Assembly: GCA_019694515.1 (NCBI GenBank)
Contig: JAIBBU010000004.1
Span: forward strand, 1-64,000
DNA: 64,000 nucleotides
Reading direction: 5' to 3'
DNA from: Oligoflexia bacterium
Lineage (GTDB): Bacteria > Bdellovibrionota_C > UBA2361 > JBGSMV01
The notes under the pieces were generated by a model, which saw only the letters and a program-made list of their open reading frames with translations, did not search any database and was not told the origin of the DNA. The translations under genes were made by a program, and so were the position numbers. Positions 17,175 to 25,447 of this stretch are shown here, piece by piece; position 1 is the first letter of the stretch; each line of letters starts with the position of its first letter.

Positions 17175-19262
17175 ATGGCAGTCACTCCGGCGGAAGGAAT
17201 ACCTAAGTCGGATTCCGCGTCTCTTCCCGTAGTAATTCTGGCGGGGAATCCGAACTCGGGAAAAACCACAGTCTTTAATGCACTGACAGGTTTACATTAT
17301 AAAGTTGCGAATTATCCAGGCGTCACGGTCGAGCGCAAGGAGAGCGAGCTCACGCTGGGAGAGCAGCGCGTCAAGCTGGTCGATCTACCCGGTATTTATC
17401 ATTTTGGCGGCCACTCGCTGGATGAGCAGATTGCAACCGCAGCGTTGCTTGGCACTGTAAAGGGCGCCAGCCATCCCAATCTGGTGGTGTGCGTATTGGA
17501 TGCCAGCAATCTAGAACGGAATCTGTATCTGGCCTCACAGCTAATCGATGCCCAGATACCACTTATACTTGCTCTCAATATGATCGATCTTGCCGAACGT
17601 CACGGCGTGTCAGTCAAGGTTGAGCTTTTAAGCCGCAAGCTCGGAATCGCGGTGATTCCGCTCTGCGCGGCGCAGGGCAAGGGCATGCGGGAACTCGGCG
17701 ACGCCATACTTAAAGCGCTCGCGGAAAAACCGGTCGCGCCGCGAACGGGCGCATGGATTCCAGAAAGCTGCTGCTACCACAAAGTGGCTATGCAGCAGGG
17801 TTCTGCCTACCGCCTAAAGCATAATTATCAAGGTCCGGTATCGGATCTGCTTTTGGGCTCGAGTATCTTATCCGCGTCTTTGACCGATCATCGAGGCCAG
17901 CTCCGCGCTGCAGATGAAGCCTGCGTAAAAGAACTCGCCCAGGATGGGATCGATCCACTGAGCTTTGAAGCTACAGAGCGATATCGCTGGATCAATAAGT
18001 TGATCAAGGAGACAACTAGCAAGCAAGACACCGCAGCGAAACGACGATCGGATCGGCTCGATGCCATTATTACTCACAAGTTTTGGGGCACCTTAGTTTT
18101 TGCTGTGATCATGTTCACCATTTTTCAGGCTATATTCCTCTGGTCTTCATATCCCACAGATCTGATCGACCGCATGGTTCAGCTGATCGGCAACTGGGTA
18201 GGCGGATTGATGTCCGATGGCATACTTAAGAGTTTGCTCGTCGATGGGGTGATCGCCGGAGTGGGTAGCGTCTTGGTATTTATACCGCAAATAGCCGTGC
18301 TCTTCTTTTTTCTCGGCATTCTCGAAGATAGCGGATATTTATCGCGGGCCGCCTTTCTGATGGATCGAATCATGCGCAAATTCGGACTTCAGGGCCGCGC
18401 TTTCATCCCCCTTTTAAGCTCTTTTGCCTGCGCAATTCCCGGGATTATGTCGACCCGCACGATACCATCATTCTCCGACAGGCTGGCCACGATTCTGATT
18501 GCTCCGCTGATGAGCTGCAGCGCACGACTTCCAGTTTACACCCTGCTAATCGCGGCGTTTATTCCTTCCCAGATGCTTTGGGGCATCGTCTCTTTGCAGG
18601 GTGTAGTACTGCTTTCGATGTATGTTTTAGGAGTGGCAGCTGCTGCTGTGATCTCATGGATCTTGAAGAAGACCCTGCTGCGTGGAGAGCCGACTATTTT
18701 CGTGATGGAGATGCCTGTTTTTAGACGTCCGGCTTTAATCGCTGTGATGCGCGATGTATGGGATCGCATCGTGCTATTTATCAGAAGTGCTGGAACCGTT
18801 ATTCTGGCGATCTCGCTGCTGCTGTGGTTTCTGGCCACATTTCCGCGCGGTGATGTTGAGCATACTTTTGCGGGGCGCATCGGTCAGATCTTGGAGCCAG
18901 TAATTCAACCACTGGGTTACAACTGGGAAATAGGCGTAGGGCTATTAGCTTCTTTTGCAGCTCGCGAGGTCTTCGTAAGCTCCCTTTCGACCGTCTATAA
19001 TGTGCAGGACAACGATTCGGGATATCATTCGCTGCTTGAAGTATTACAAAACAAACACGCTGCAGGGAGCTTTACCTTAGCGACAGCCCTATCCTTGATG
19101 GTGTTTTACGTCTTCGCTTGCCAGTGCATGTCAACTTTGGCCGTCTGCCGACGGGAGACCGGATCCTGGAAGTGGCCACTGGTGATGTTCACCTATATGA
19201 CGACCCTCGCATATATCTGTGCCTTCATAACTTACCGACTCGCACTGAATTTTTGGGGATAG
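17175..19262 (+). CDS. feoB: Ferrous iron transporter FeoB
   Basis: The 695-residue protein has an N-terminal GTPase domain with G1 GNPNSGKT (24-31), G2 YPGVTVE, G3 DLPG (70-73) and G4 NMID. A helical linker follows, then a permease domain with the gate repeats, including a Cys-containing segment near SSFACAIPGIMSTRTI and AAREVFVSSLSTVYNV. It imports Fe2+ across the inner membrane. The length is normal for a compact FeoB. The stop is one base from the small Cys-rich gene that completes the feo operon. Confidence 0.96.
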   Translation: MAVTPAEGIPKSDSASLPVVILAGNPNSGKTTVFNALTGLHYKVANYPGVTVERKESELTLGEQRVKLVDLPGIYHFGGHSLDEQIATAALLGTVKGASHPNLVVCVLDASNLERNLYLASQLIDAQIPLILALNMIDLAERHGVSVKVELLSRKLGIAVIPLCAAQGKGMRELGDAILKALAEKPVAPRTGAWIPESCCYHKVAMQQGSAYRLKHNYQGPVSDLLLGSSILSASLTDHRGQLRAADEACVKELAQDGIDPLSFEATERYRWINKLIKETTSKQDTAAKRRSDRLDAIITHKFWGTLVFAVIMFTIFQAIFLWSSYPTDLIDRMVQLIGNWVGGLMSDGILKSLLVDGVIAGVGSVLVFIPQIAVLFFFLGILEDSGYLSRAAFLMDRIMRKFGLQGRAFIPLLSSFACAIPGIMSTRTIPSFSDRLATILIAPLMSCSARLPVYTLLIAAFIPSQMLWGIVSLQGVVLLSMYVLGVAAAAVISWILKKTLLRGEPTIFVMEMPVFRRPALIAVMRDVWDRIVLFIRSAGTVILAISLLLWFLATFPRGDVEHTFAGRIGQILEPVIQPLGYNWEIGVGLLASFAAREVFVSSLSTVYNVQDNDSGYHSLLEVLQNKHAAGSFTLATALSLMVFYVFACQCMSTLAVCRRETGSWKWPLVMFTYMTTLAYICAFITYRLALNFWG

Positions 19263-19263
19263 C

Positions 19264-19431
19264 ATGGAAATCGCGGTCACGATCCTGATCGTTGGTAGTG
19301 CGGTAGTTTATTTGATGCGGCGCTTCAGCCGTTATATCAGGGCGGCTAAATCAGATGCTGCGGGATGCGGGGGATGCGGCTGCGGAAAGCCTGCGCGCAG
19401 ATCTAAGGGGCCTGACGCTGGAACCCTCTAA
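19264..19431 (+). CDS. FeoB-associated Cys-rich membrane protein
   Basis: A 55-codon frame begins one base after the feoB stop. The product has one transmembrane helix (IAVTILIVGSAVVYLM), a basic segment, then CGGCGCG, a tight three-cysteine cluster (Cys35, Cys38, Cys40), and a basic tail. This is the layout of the small FeoB-associated Cys-rich proteins that take the place of FeoC in many bacteria. It may pass or sense iron at the FeoB cytosolic face; that role is inference. Confidence 0.85.
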   Translation: MEIAVTILIVGSAVVYLMRRFSRYIRAAKSDAAGCGGCGCGKPARRSKGPDAGTL

Positions 19432-19453
19432 GCGGTCAAACTTATGGGCTGTA

Positions 19454-19528
19454 TGGTACCTGGTACCTACGCCAAGGCGCAGCTAAATCTTGCTGTTATT
19501 TCAGAGGTTTGTAGTGTAGGTGGTACCA
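19454..19528. repeat. Cluster of TGGTACC motifs, including the 17-bp intergenic motif
   Basis: TGGTACC occurs twice in tandem at 19454-19467 and again at 19522-19528 as part of TAGTGTAGGTGGTACCA (19512-19528). The latter 17-mer recurs with few changes at 56255, 56359 and 57427, always between genes. TGGTACCA is itself palindromic. It lies 70-140 bp upstream of the gene at 19597. Confidence 0.55.
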
Positions 19529-19596
19529 TCTGGGAAGCGTGCTTTATTAGCGCGTGGCGTGGGATAGAATGCTCGGAACTGATACGGAGGGTTGAT

Positions 19597-20007
19597 ATGA
19601 GGCCGGGCCTAAGGACTGAATCTGCACTGGGATTACCAAGAGCCCCGGAAAGGGCCCCCACACACACTTTGCCCGCCCCACCCGTGCTGCTCTCAGCGAG
19701 CGAAGAGATCACTGCCCTGGTCGTCGCGAAGAGTCGTGCCGTAATCGATTTTTATTCCCGACTCTCGCTCGAGAGGAAGATCGCGCTCCGCAGCGGGTCC
19801 TCGGACCCCACACTGAGCCGGCTATCTGCCGAGTACGAATTCTGTATCAAACTTGGCGAGTTGGTGACAGCTGATGCCAGAGTCTCCTCCTCTTTCCGCC
19901 AAAGAGTGCAGCCCAGAATTGCGGATGGAGCGGCGTCAAGCTCCCGAGACTCCATAGCCCTTTCCAGATTGGCTCATGAGATCAACAGCGGCGAATTCAT
20001 CATTTAG
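19597..20007 (+). CDS. Hypothetical protein
   Basis: I start at the ATG at 19597, preceded by GGAGGG at 6 nt, in place of an upstream start that would include the TGGTACC cluster. The 136-residue product has a Pro-rich N-terminal third and a helical remainder (EEITALVVAKSRAVIDFYSRLSLERKIALRS...LSRLSAEYEFCIKLGELV). No signal peptide or membrane segment is visible. I recognise no family. It follows the feo operon by 165 nt and converges with a NUDIX gene. Confidence 0.6.
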   Translation: MRPGLRTESALGLPRAPERAPTHTLPAPPVLLSASEEITALVVAKSRAVIDFYSRLSLERKIALRSGSSDPTLSRLSAEYEFCIKLGELVTADARVSSSFRQRVQPRIADGAASSSRDSIALSRLAHEINSGEFII

Positions 20008-20065
20008 CCGCGGCTGAGATGGGACCGCAGCAACAGGTCAAAGGGGGAGCAGGCAATGAGAAGCA

Positions 20066-20647
20066 CTATTCGAAAAGCGCGCGTCGGGCGCAATACTCCG
20101 CCAAAATCTCTTCATGGCCGAAGATAAATTCCTCGGGCTGCCCCAATAAATCCAGCAATTCCTCACGACTCACGGAATATGGGATGCCTTCGGTTACAAT
20201 AGCGCTTTGAAAACAAAGTTTTTCCAGCTTCTGAAAATGCAGATCGCCTAGGACCGTTTCGAAAACGAATCCGACGTGATGAATGATCTTCCGATCGAGC
20301 AAGGTAGGGAAGATCCGCCAGGGCTTAGAGTTCGAAATCAGCAACTCTGCCGCGTCGGGATGACTAAACTCCTCTGTGACCTCGCGGTCCAAAGTTTCGG
20401 CTGGATGTTCACTAGATTCGATTGCACCGCCAAACAAACACAGCTTACCTCGCAGCTCGGGACGGGGATGGGTATCATCTTTGCGCTGCAGCAAAAATCT
20501 GGTGCGGGATTGATTAGAGATAATCATGATACTCCCGGACATGCCTTTTCGGGTGCGGCTAATGCCGCCCCAAATTGTGAGCAGTCGGCTCTCGGAAAAT
20601 CCCGCTCGGGAATCGAATTCGCTTCGCTTTAGAGCTGTTGCTCCCAT
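20066..20647 (-). CDS. NUDIX hydrolase-like protein
   Basis: A NUDIX box is readable as GG, five residues, E, seven residues, REVTEEF (GGAIESSEHPAETLDREVTEEF), placed after FLLQRKDDTHPRPELRGKLCLF. The last Gly of the consensus is replaced, so activity is likely but not certain. The N-terminal 35 residues before MSGSIMIIS may not be translated; the ATG at 20542 is an alternative start. Substrate unknown. It stands alone between a hypothetical gene and the HAD/amidotransferase pair. Confidence 0.75.
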   Translation of the reverse strand: MGATALKRSEFDSRAGFSESRLLTIWGGISRTRKGMSGSIMIISNQSRTRFLLQRKDDTHPRPELRGKLCLFGGAIESSEHPAETLDREVTEEFSHPDAAELLISNSKPWRIFPTLLDRKIIHHVGFVFETVLGDLHFQKLEKLCFQSAIVTEGIPYSVSREELLDLLGQPEEFIFGHEEILAEYCARRALFE

Positions 20648-20775
20648 ATCACAGTAGATAGATCTAGAGCCGGTTATTATCCACAGATCCGCGGAAAACT
20701 CAAAACTGCTTCAGCTAATTTTCGACCAACGGCAGGCTAGATCCGGGGAAATTAGGAAACGAGGTATCGCGCCTT

Positions 20776-21426
20776 CTATGCCAGCAACGCCACTTGCAGG
20801 TCTTGCAGTCCCCCCAGTACGAGGTTGGCACCCGAAAGCAGCTCGGCTCGCAGCGAGGTGGTCAACGCCACGCAATCCATTCCCGCGGCGCGCGCTGCGG
20901 CAATCCCCGGAGGGGCATTCTCGACAACTAGACACTGTCGCGGCTCCAAACCCAGCCTTTCCGCTCCCTTAAGATACGGTTCCGGCCAAGGTTTTCCCTT
21001 GGTCACGTCATCTCCTGTAACAATCGTGTCCAGTAGCGCAAATAGCACCGAGAAGATGGGATTTTTCAACCGTTCGGCCTTGCCCCCGGAGACCACGCCC
21101 CGTTTTATTCCGCGGGTGCCAAGTTCTTTTAACAACGGCAATGTCTGTGGGAATAGCTTGGGCACCACATTAGCCCGAAAGAACTTCTCTTTGTCTTCCC
21201 AAACCCGTCCGGCTAGCGCAGTGGGCTTGCCGTAAGCGCTCAACAAGATGGAAGCTATTTCTTCGACGGTATGACCCTCGAGCACCAGGTAACGCTCGCG
21301 ATCTAGATCGATCCCCTGCTCCCCAAAAGCATAGCGCCACCCCCGATAGTTATCCTCACAGGTGTCCGCTAAAACTCCGTCGAAATCAAACAATATGCCC
21401 TTATAGGCAGAAAAATTCAGATGCAC
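20776..21426 (-). CDS. HAD-superfamily phosphatase, beta-phosphoglucomutase-like
   Basis: The HAD motifs are clear: motif I GILFDFDGVLADT with the nucleophile Asp, motif II VVSGG, the Lys in TKGKPWPEPY and motif IV in LVVENAPPGIAAARAAGMDCVAL. A helical cap lies between motifs I and II. I place the start at GTG 21426 (216 residues) because GGAG lies 5 nt before it; a longer frame would overlap the upstream gene by about 200 nt with sequence unlike the family. It probably dephosphorylates a sugar phosphate or small metabolite. It follows the amidotransferase gene by 22 nt. Confidence 0.85.
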   Translation of the reverse strand: MHLNFSAYKGILFDFDGVLADTCEDNYRGWRYAFGEQGIDLDRERYLVLEGHTVEEIASILLSAYGKPTALAGRVWEDKEKFFRANVVPKLFPQTLPLLKELGTRGIKRGVVSGGKAERLKNPIFSVLFALLDTIVTGDDVTKGKPWPEPYLKGAERLGLEPRQCLVVENAPPGIAAARAAGMDCVALTTSLRAELLSGANLVLGGLQDLQVALLA

Positions 21427-21448
21427 CAAAACTCCGGTAGGTAAGCGG

Positions 21449-22171
21449 CTACCCCACGGCAGCCAATCTCTCTTCTTTTCGCACGGAAACGGCAAAAGCT
21501 TCAAGCAGCGGGTGAATCTTCCGTTCAAGTGCCCGCAACTCAGGTTGGAACAGCACCCCCAAAAACAGGGTATGATTCTGCAGTTCAAATGCATGCGGCA
21601 ATCCCGACCGATCGAAGGCGCTAAACACAAGCGCGGTGTGCTCAAAAAGATAGCGATAGTTTCGATTCAATCCAAAACTGCAGTTATAGAGCTCCTCGAT
21701 CTCCTGCCCCTCGATTGCACTATACAGAAAGGTGCCTGGAACCGGCGTTACCAGGCTAGCTCGGTCGCGGAGCGCGCAGTGTAACGACGCGACGATCGGT
21801 AAGTTCGTTCCAGGATTAGACTCGCAATGGTCAGCCTGGAGCAGGCCCAATATGTTTCTCGCATATTCGATCAGCGCGTACTGAAATCCTCCGCAGGTCC
21901 CCAAAAAGGGGATGCCATGCTCCCGCGCGTAGCGAATTGCAGTTAATGCCCCCTCTGCCGACTGATAGGGACTACCCGGCACACACCAAATCCAATCGCT
22001 TTGCGCAAGGGAATGGCCCCCAGAGCCCAAGCTCGCTGTGGCATGCCAGCTAAGGCGCAGCTCTAACTCCAGCTTCTCCGAAAAAAGTACCGGCAACTGC
22101 TCAATTGCAGCATGTGCTCGAACCGAGAGATCTCGGTCTCCTATTAAGGCCAAATTAATGGGGGTCGGCAT
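21449..22171 (-). CDS. Class I glutamine amidotransferase-like, CTP synthase C-terminal-related family
   Basis: The 240-residue protein resembles the glutaminase half of CTP synthase without the synthetase half. The nucleophile elbow is GIPFLGTCGGFQYALIEYARNILG, and a C-terminal His-x-Glu-like site is suggested by GVLFQPEL. The GTCGGFQ...IEYARN pattern is typical of a family described as CTP synthase C-terminal region-related (seleno)protein, in which some members use selenocysteine at the nucleophile; here it is Cys. Substrate unknown. I use the ATG at 22171 in place of a TTG at 22195; neither has a good ribosome-binding site. Confidence 0.78.
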   Translation of the reverse strand: MPTPINLALIGDRDLSVRAHAAIEQLPVLFSEKLELELRLSWHATASLGSGGHSLAQSDWIWCVPGSPYQSAEGALTAIRYAREHGIPFLGTCGGFQYALIEYARNILGLLQADHCESNPGTNLPIVASLHCALRDRASLVTPVPGTFLYSAIEGQEIEELYNCSFGLNRNYRYLFEHTALVFSAFDRSGLPHAFELQNHTLFLGVLFQPELRALERKIHPLLEAFAVSVRKEERLAAVG

Positions 22172-22280
22172 CGAAATTCGTGATATTACGCCCAACCCGG
22201 CTTGTGGCCAAACGAAAAATGCGATTTACAACTCATAGCGCCCTATCGATAATCGACCTAACCGTTTATCAGGATTTCTT

Positions 22281-22997
22281 ATGAGTCGCTTTCCGCTTGC
22301 CCTGCCCCTCTTCATAACCTTAGCGCTTAGCAGCTGCGGAGCAACGAGTGGCCCGGACAAGACCGCCGCTGGCACCGTTCTCGGCGCTGGATGGGGCGCA
22401 GGTACCGGAGCCATTGTCGGCAATCAGATTGGGCATCCCGGACAGGGAGCGGGCGTGGGTGCCGGTTTCGGCGCACTGGCTGGTGCCATTGAGGGAGGCA
22501 CATTCGATACGTTGGAGTCCGATATCCTTGATCAGGAACAGCAGCTTGCCTCGCTCAAAGTCCAGAACGCTGCCAATGCGCAGTCGATTGCAGATCTGCA
22601 GCGGCGGCTCGACCAATCAATCAACACCGATCTGGCCGGGGGGATATCTCAGGTATTTTTCGATGCGGACTCTTCTACTGTAAAGGCTGGAGCGGTCGCC
22701 AATCTCGAGATCATAGCCGAGGCCATTAAGAGCAGCCCCCGGGCAGGCACAATCCATGTGGTTGGGCATGCTGATGACGCGGGCACACCGGAATACAACT
22801 CGAGGTTGGCCGAAGCCCGCGCCCGGGCGGTTAGCGGATATCTTGGAGCTCGCGGAGTCAGCATGAGCCAGATTGTGGTTTCGAGCTTCGGCAGCACCAG
22901 GCCGCTGGCTTCTAATGCGACACCCGTGGGCAGACAGTTAAATCGGCGCGTTGATATATTTGTTGGCCGCAATGCCCCAACCAGCCCTGTTTCATAG
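22281..22997 (+). CDS. OmpA-family lipoprotein with glycine zipper
   Basis: A lipoprotein signal (FITLALSSC, lipidated Cys19) is followed by a glycine-zipper stretch (GAGWGAGTGAIVGNQIGHPGQGAGVGAGFGALAG), a short coiled coil (residues about 80-110) and a C-terminal OmpA peptidoglycan-binding domain. The last includes VFFDADSSTVKAGAVANLEIIAEAIK, VVGHADDAGTPEYNSRLAEARARAV and NRRVDIFV. It should be anchored in the outer membrane and bind peptidoglycan. The gene stands alone, divergent from the amidotransferase group. Confidence 0.93.
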   Translation: MSRFPLALPLFITLALSSCGATSGPDKTAAGTVLGAGWGAGTGAIVGNQIGHPGQGAGVGAGFGALAGAIEGGTFDTLESDILDQEQQLASLKVQNAANAQSIADLQRRLDQSINTDLAGGISQVFFDADSSTVKAGAVANLEIIAEAIKSSPRAGTIHVVGHADDAGTPEYNSRLAEARARAVSGYLGARGVSMSQIVVSSFGSTRPLASNATPVGRQLNRRVDIFVGRNAPTSPVS

Positions 22998-23032
22998 GCA
23001 CCAGACCATCGCCATTTGAAAACTTTAGGTAA

Positions 23033-23050
23033 GGAGCGCCACAGCGCTCC
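23033..23050 (+). other. GC-rich hairpin downstream of the OmpA-family gene
   Basis: GGAGCGC and GCGCTCC form a perfect 7-bp stem around CACA, 36 nt after the stop codon. No T tract follows, so it is not a classical terminator. It may stabilise or help end the transcript. The 364 nt between the two flanking genes otherwise contain only this hairpin and the promoter-like pair at 23089. Confidence 0.45.
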
Positions 23051-23088
23051 GCTCCTGCTGCCTATGGCTAGTGATTGTTCCCTAGCCC

Positions 23089-23116
23089 TTGAATTGCTGC
23101 GCTAAGACAATACAAT
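23089..23116 (+). promoter_or_regulatory. Sigma70-like promoter candidate
   Basis: TTGAAT (23089-23094), 16 bp, TACAAT (23111-23116). This would give the gene at 23362 a 5' leader of about 240 nt. The leader is GC-rich and I see no known riboswitch in it. Confidence 0.5.
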
Positions 23117-23361
23117 AGGGTCCCCAATGCACTTCTTCTCCTGGGCCGGAAGGTTTCCAGGCCGAGGAGAGGGAGTGTGTGACGGCAATTTAGGTTTTTT
23201 TGCCTCTCCTCGAACGGACGATGGAGGGACCCCGTAACGCCAGACACTGGCCCCGCGGAGGCTCTTCCCTCGTCCGCTCGCAGTCTGAGCCGGACGTGAA
23301 ACGTGGTAGGACGGATTTCTGCCACCCCACAGTTGGGCCACGGACCAAGGAGGAGGCCACC

Positions 23362-23934
23362 ATGAGCGCTAAGGGTAGCAAGGGACGGTCGGTAGCGGCG
23401 GCCAATCTGCAGAGCCGCACCTCTCGGATGCGGCGACGTAGCTCGAGCGTCGACGAACCCGAGACCATCCCCGAAGCGATTCGCAGCATGGTCGTGGACG
23501 AGGAAGGAGTCTTCGTATGGGTGCCGCAGATGGTGCGTCTGAACACCGAGGATCGTCGACGCGGAGAAATGCTTCCGGCGTACCTGGTACGAACGAAGCA
23601 GATTCCTCCGGGGATCGCCGAACACTACCTGGCCTTCGACAACGGAGACCTGGTCCTGCATCTTGAGGACCTGGTGCTCACGCCGTCGAAGGGACACAGG
23701 CAGGTTCAGGAGGCGCCCAATCCCGAAGCAGTGCATGAACTGATGCGCTTCATCCGGGAAGCGGGGCTGTTCTTCCGGCTGGTGCAGGGACGCCTGGTGA
23801 ACTCGCTCTCTTCGGAGGCGCCCACCTTCGCGACGAATTCGAAGGTGGTCGATCCGAGCCCGCGTCAGCTGACTCGTTTGGCCAGGCTCGGTGCGACCGC
23901 ATGTCACGCTGAGCTGCTGCATCTGGTGCGATGA
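23362..23934 (+). CDS. Hypothetical protein with strong G/C third-position bias
   Basis: The ATG at 23362 has an exceptionally good ribosome-binding site (AAGGAGGAGG). The 190-residue product has a basic, Ser/Arg-rich N-terminal 40 residues (RTSRMRRRSSS) and then a compact mixed alpha/beta region (IPEAIRSMVVDEEGVFVWVPQMVRLNTEDRRRGEMLPAYLV). I recognise no family. By a hand sample of codons the third-position GC is higher than in the neighbouring thiolase, which hints at recent transfer or high expression. The basic tail could bind nucleic acid, but that is a guess. Confidence 0.7.
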   Translation: MSAKGSKGRSVAAANLQSRTSRMRRRSSSVDEPETIPEAIRSMVVDEEGVFVWVPQMVRLNTEDRRRGEMLPAYLVRTKQIPPGIAEHYLAFDNGDLVLHLEDLVLTPSKGHRQVQEAPNPEAVHELMRFIREAGLFFRLVQGRLVNSLSSEAPTFATNSKVVDPSPRQLTRLARLGATACHAELLHLVR

Positions 23935-24036
23935 GCTTCGCTGTACTCCAATAGCTCGGAGGTTTCAGAGCTTTCTCGAAGGTTATTGGCGCTGTCACAC
24001 CAATCCCTCGAGATTTTTTGTCTAGGAGATCTGGAG

Positions 24037-25185
24037 ATGCACAACGCTTACATTATTGATGCCGTACGAACTCCGCGCGGGAAGAGAAAGGGCAAACTCA
24101 GCTCCGTACATCCGGTCGATCTGCTGACTTATCCGTTGCAAGCCCTCGCCACCCGCAACAACATCCCATTGGAACAAGTTGACGATGTCACGGTTGGCTG
24201 CGTCACCCAGACCGGAGAACAGGGGTGGTGCGTTGGCCGCGCCGGAGTGTTAGCTGCGGGCTGGCCAATCTCTGTACCGGCGACAACCATTAATCGGCTC
24301 TGCGGGTCGGGGCAGCAGGCTTTCAACTTCGCCGCAACGGCAATCATGGCGGGCCAGTATCAGCTAGCCGTAGCTTCTGGGCTTGAACACATGACCCGCT
24401 GCCCCATGTTTTCGGATATTAGCGGAGAGATAAGCCCGAAATTAAAGGCGCAATATCCCGATCTTGTGCAGCAGGGGATGGCGGCCGAGCTTTTGGCGGA
24501 ACACTTCAACCTCTCCCGAGCGCAGCTTGATGAATACGCATGCGCCTCGCAGCTAAGGGCAGCCGCCGCTCAGGCTGATGGGCGTTTCGCTAAGAGCCTT
24601 GTACCTGTCGATTACACTGATGAACACGGCCAGACCTCTAAGTTGACCGCCGACGAAGCCGTGCGTCCCGCAACTACGGTAGAAGGCTTGGCACAGCTTA
24701 AACCGGTCTTCAAGGAGGGCGGCGTGATTACTGCGGGCAATGCGTCCTCGATAGTTGATGGAGCCGCCGCTATTTTGCTCGCGAGCGAAAGGACCGCAAC
24801 CACACTTAACCTGCGTCCGCGTGCCAGGGTAGTCAGCATGTCACAGGTCGGTTCCCCTCCCCGAATTATGCTAACGGGCCCGATTGCTGCTTCGAAGCAA
24901 GCACTGCAGCGCGCTGGCTTGAATGCTAATCAGATTGATCTATGGGAAATTAATGAAGCGTTCGCCGCGGTGCCGCTAGTAACAATGCAGGAACTAGGCG
25001 TTCCCGCGTCGAAGTGCAACGTTAATGGCGGCGGAGTTTCGCTTGGGCATCCATTGGGCGCCACAGGGGTGATGCTGATCAATACTGCGCTTGATGAGCT
25101 GGAACGGAGCGGCGGCCGCTACGCCCTGATCACCATGTGTATAGGCCTGGGAATGGGTATAGCCACAATAATAGAGCGCCTGTAA
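24037..25185 (+). CDS. Acetyl-CoA acetyltransferase / thiolase
   Basis: A 382-residue thiolase. The nucleophile Cys lies in NRLCGSGQQAFNFAATAIMAG, the catalytic His in GGGVSLGHPLGATG and the second Cys in ALITMCIGLGMGIATIIE. It condenses or cleaves acyl-CoA with acetyl-CoA, in beta-oxidation or its reverse. I start at the ATG at 24037 (GGAGATCTGGAG just upstream), as the family begins with xxAYIIDAVRTPxGK. No hydratase or dehydrogenase partner is next to it, so direction and chain length are open. Confidence 0.93.
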   Translation: MHNAYIIDAVRTPRGKRKGKLSSVHPVDLLTYPLQALATRNNIPLEQVDDVTVGCVTQTGEQGWCVGRAGVLAAGWPISVPATTINRLCGSGQQAFNFAATAIMAGQYQLAVASGLEHMTRCPMFSDISGEISPKLKAQYPDLVQQGMAAELLAEHFNLSRAQLDEYACASQLRAAAAQADGRFAKSLVPVDYTDEHGQTSKLTADEAVRPATTVEGLAQLKPVFKEGGVITAGNASSIVDGAAAILLASERTATTLNLRPRARVVSMSQVGSPPRIMLTGPIAASKQALQRAGLNANQIDLWEINEAFAAVPLVTMQELGVPASKCNVNGGGVSLGHPLGATGVMLINTALDELERSGGRYALITMCIGLGMGIATIIERL

Positions 25186-25406
25186 TCCCGAAATTCGATC
25201 TAGCTTACGTGCCATTCGCGACCGCCCCCTTTACGACTCGAAAAGAGCGATTATAGCGGGGCCCTCAGTCTTACTCAAAGCCTACCGGCAGGCGTTCCAG
25301 GCGTCTGCCTGCTCTCGTAAATCGTCACACTAAGTCTCTGAGACCTTTCCGAAACACATTGAAATTCAATAGGTTAGAGAGGCGAGATGAATTTGCTTAA
25401 GATTTC

Positions 25407-25436
25407 TATTGATATATCGATGTATATCAATATATT
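25407..25436 (+). promoter_or_regulatory. SahR-type operator within the sahR-ahcY promoter
   Basis: TATTGATATA (25407-25416) and TATATCAATA (25423-25432) are perfect 10-bp arms separated by TCGATG. The left arm contains a -35-like TTGATA, and TATATT (25431-25436) can serve as -10 at 16-bp spacing, so a bound repressor would cover the promoter. The ATG of the regulator is only 12 bp beyond. GATA...TATC dyads of this kind are what I recall for SahR sites in Proteobacteria. Confidence 0.75.
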
Positions 25437-25447
25437 ATTGGCGCTTC

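Noticed and set aside
23068..23922. 284-codon minus-strand frame
   Set aside because: It is antisense to the 23362 gene, Arg/His-rich as expected from the complement of GC-rich codons, and lacks a ribosome-binding site.
25186..25447. S-adenosylhomocysteine or SAM riboswitch before ahcY
   Set aside because: No riboswitch consensus is visible; the promoter dyad lies next to the start codon, leaving almost no leader, and a regulator gene precedes ahcY.
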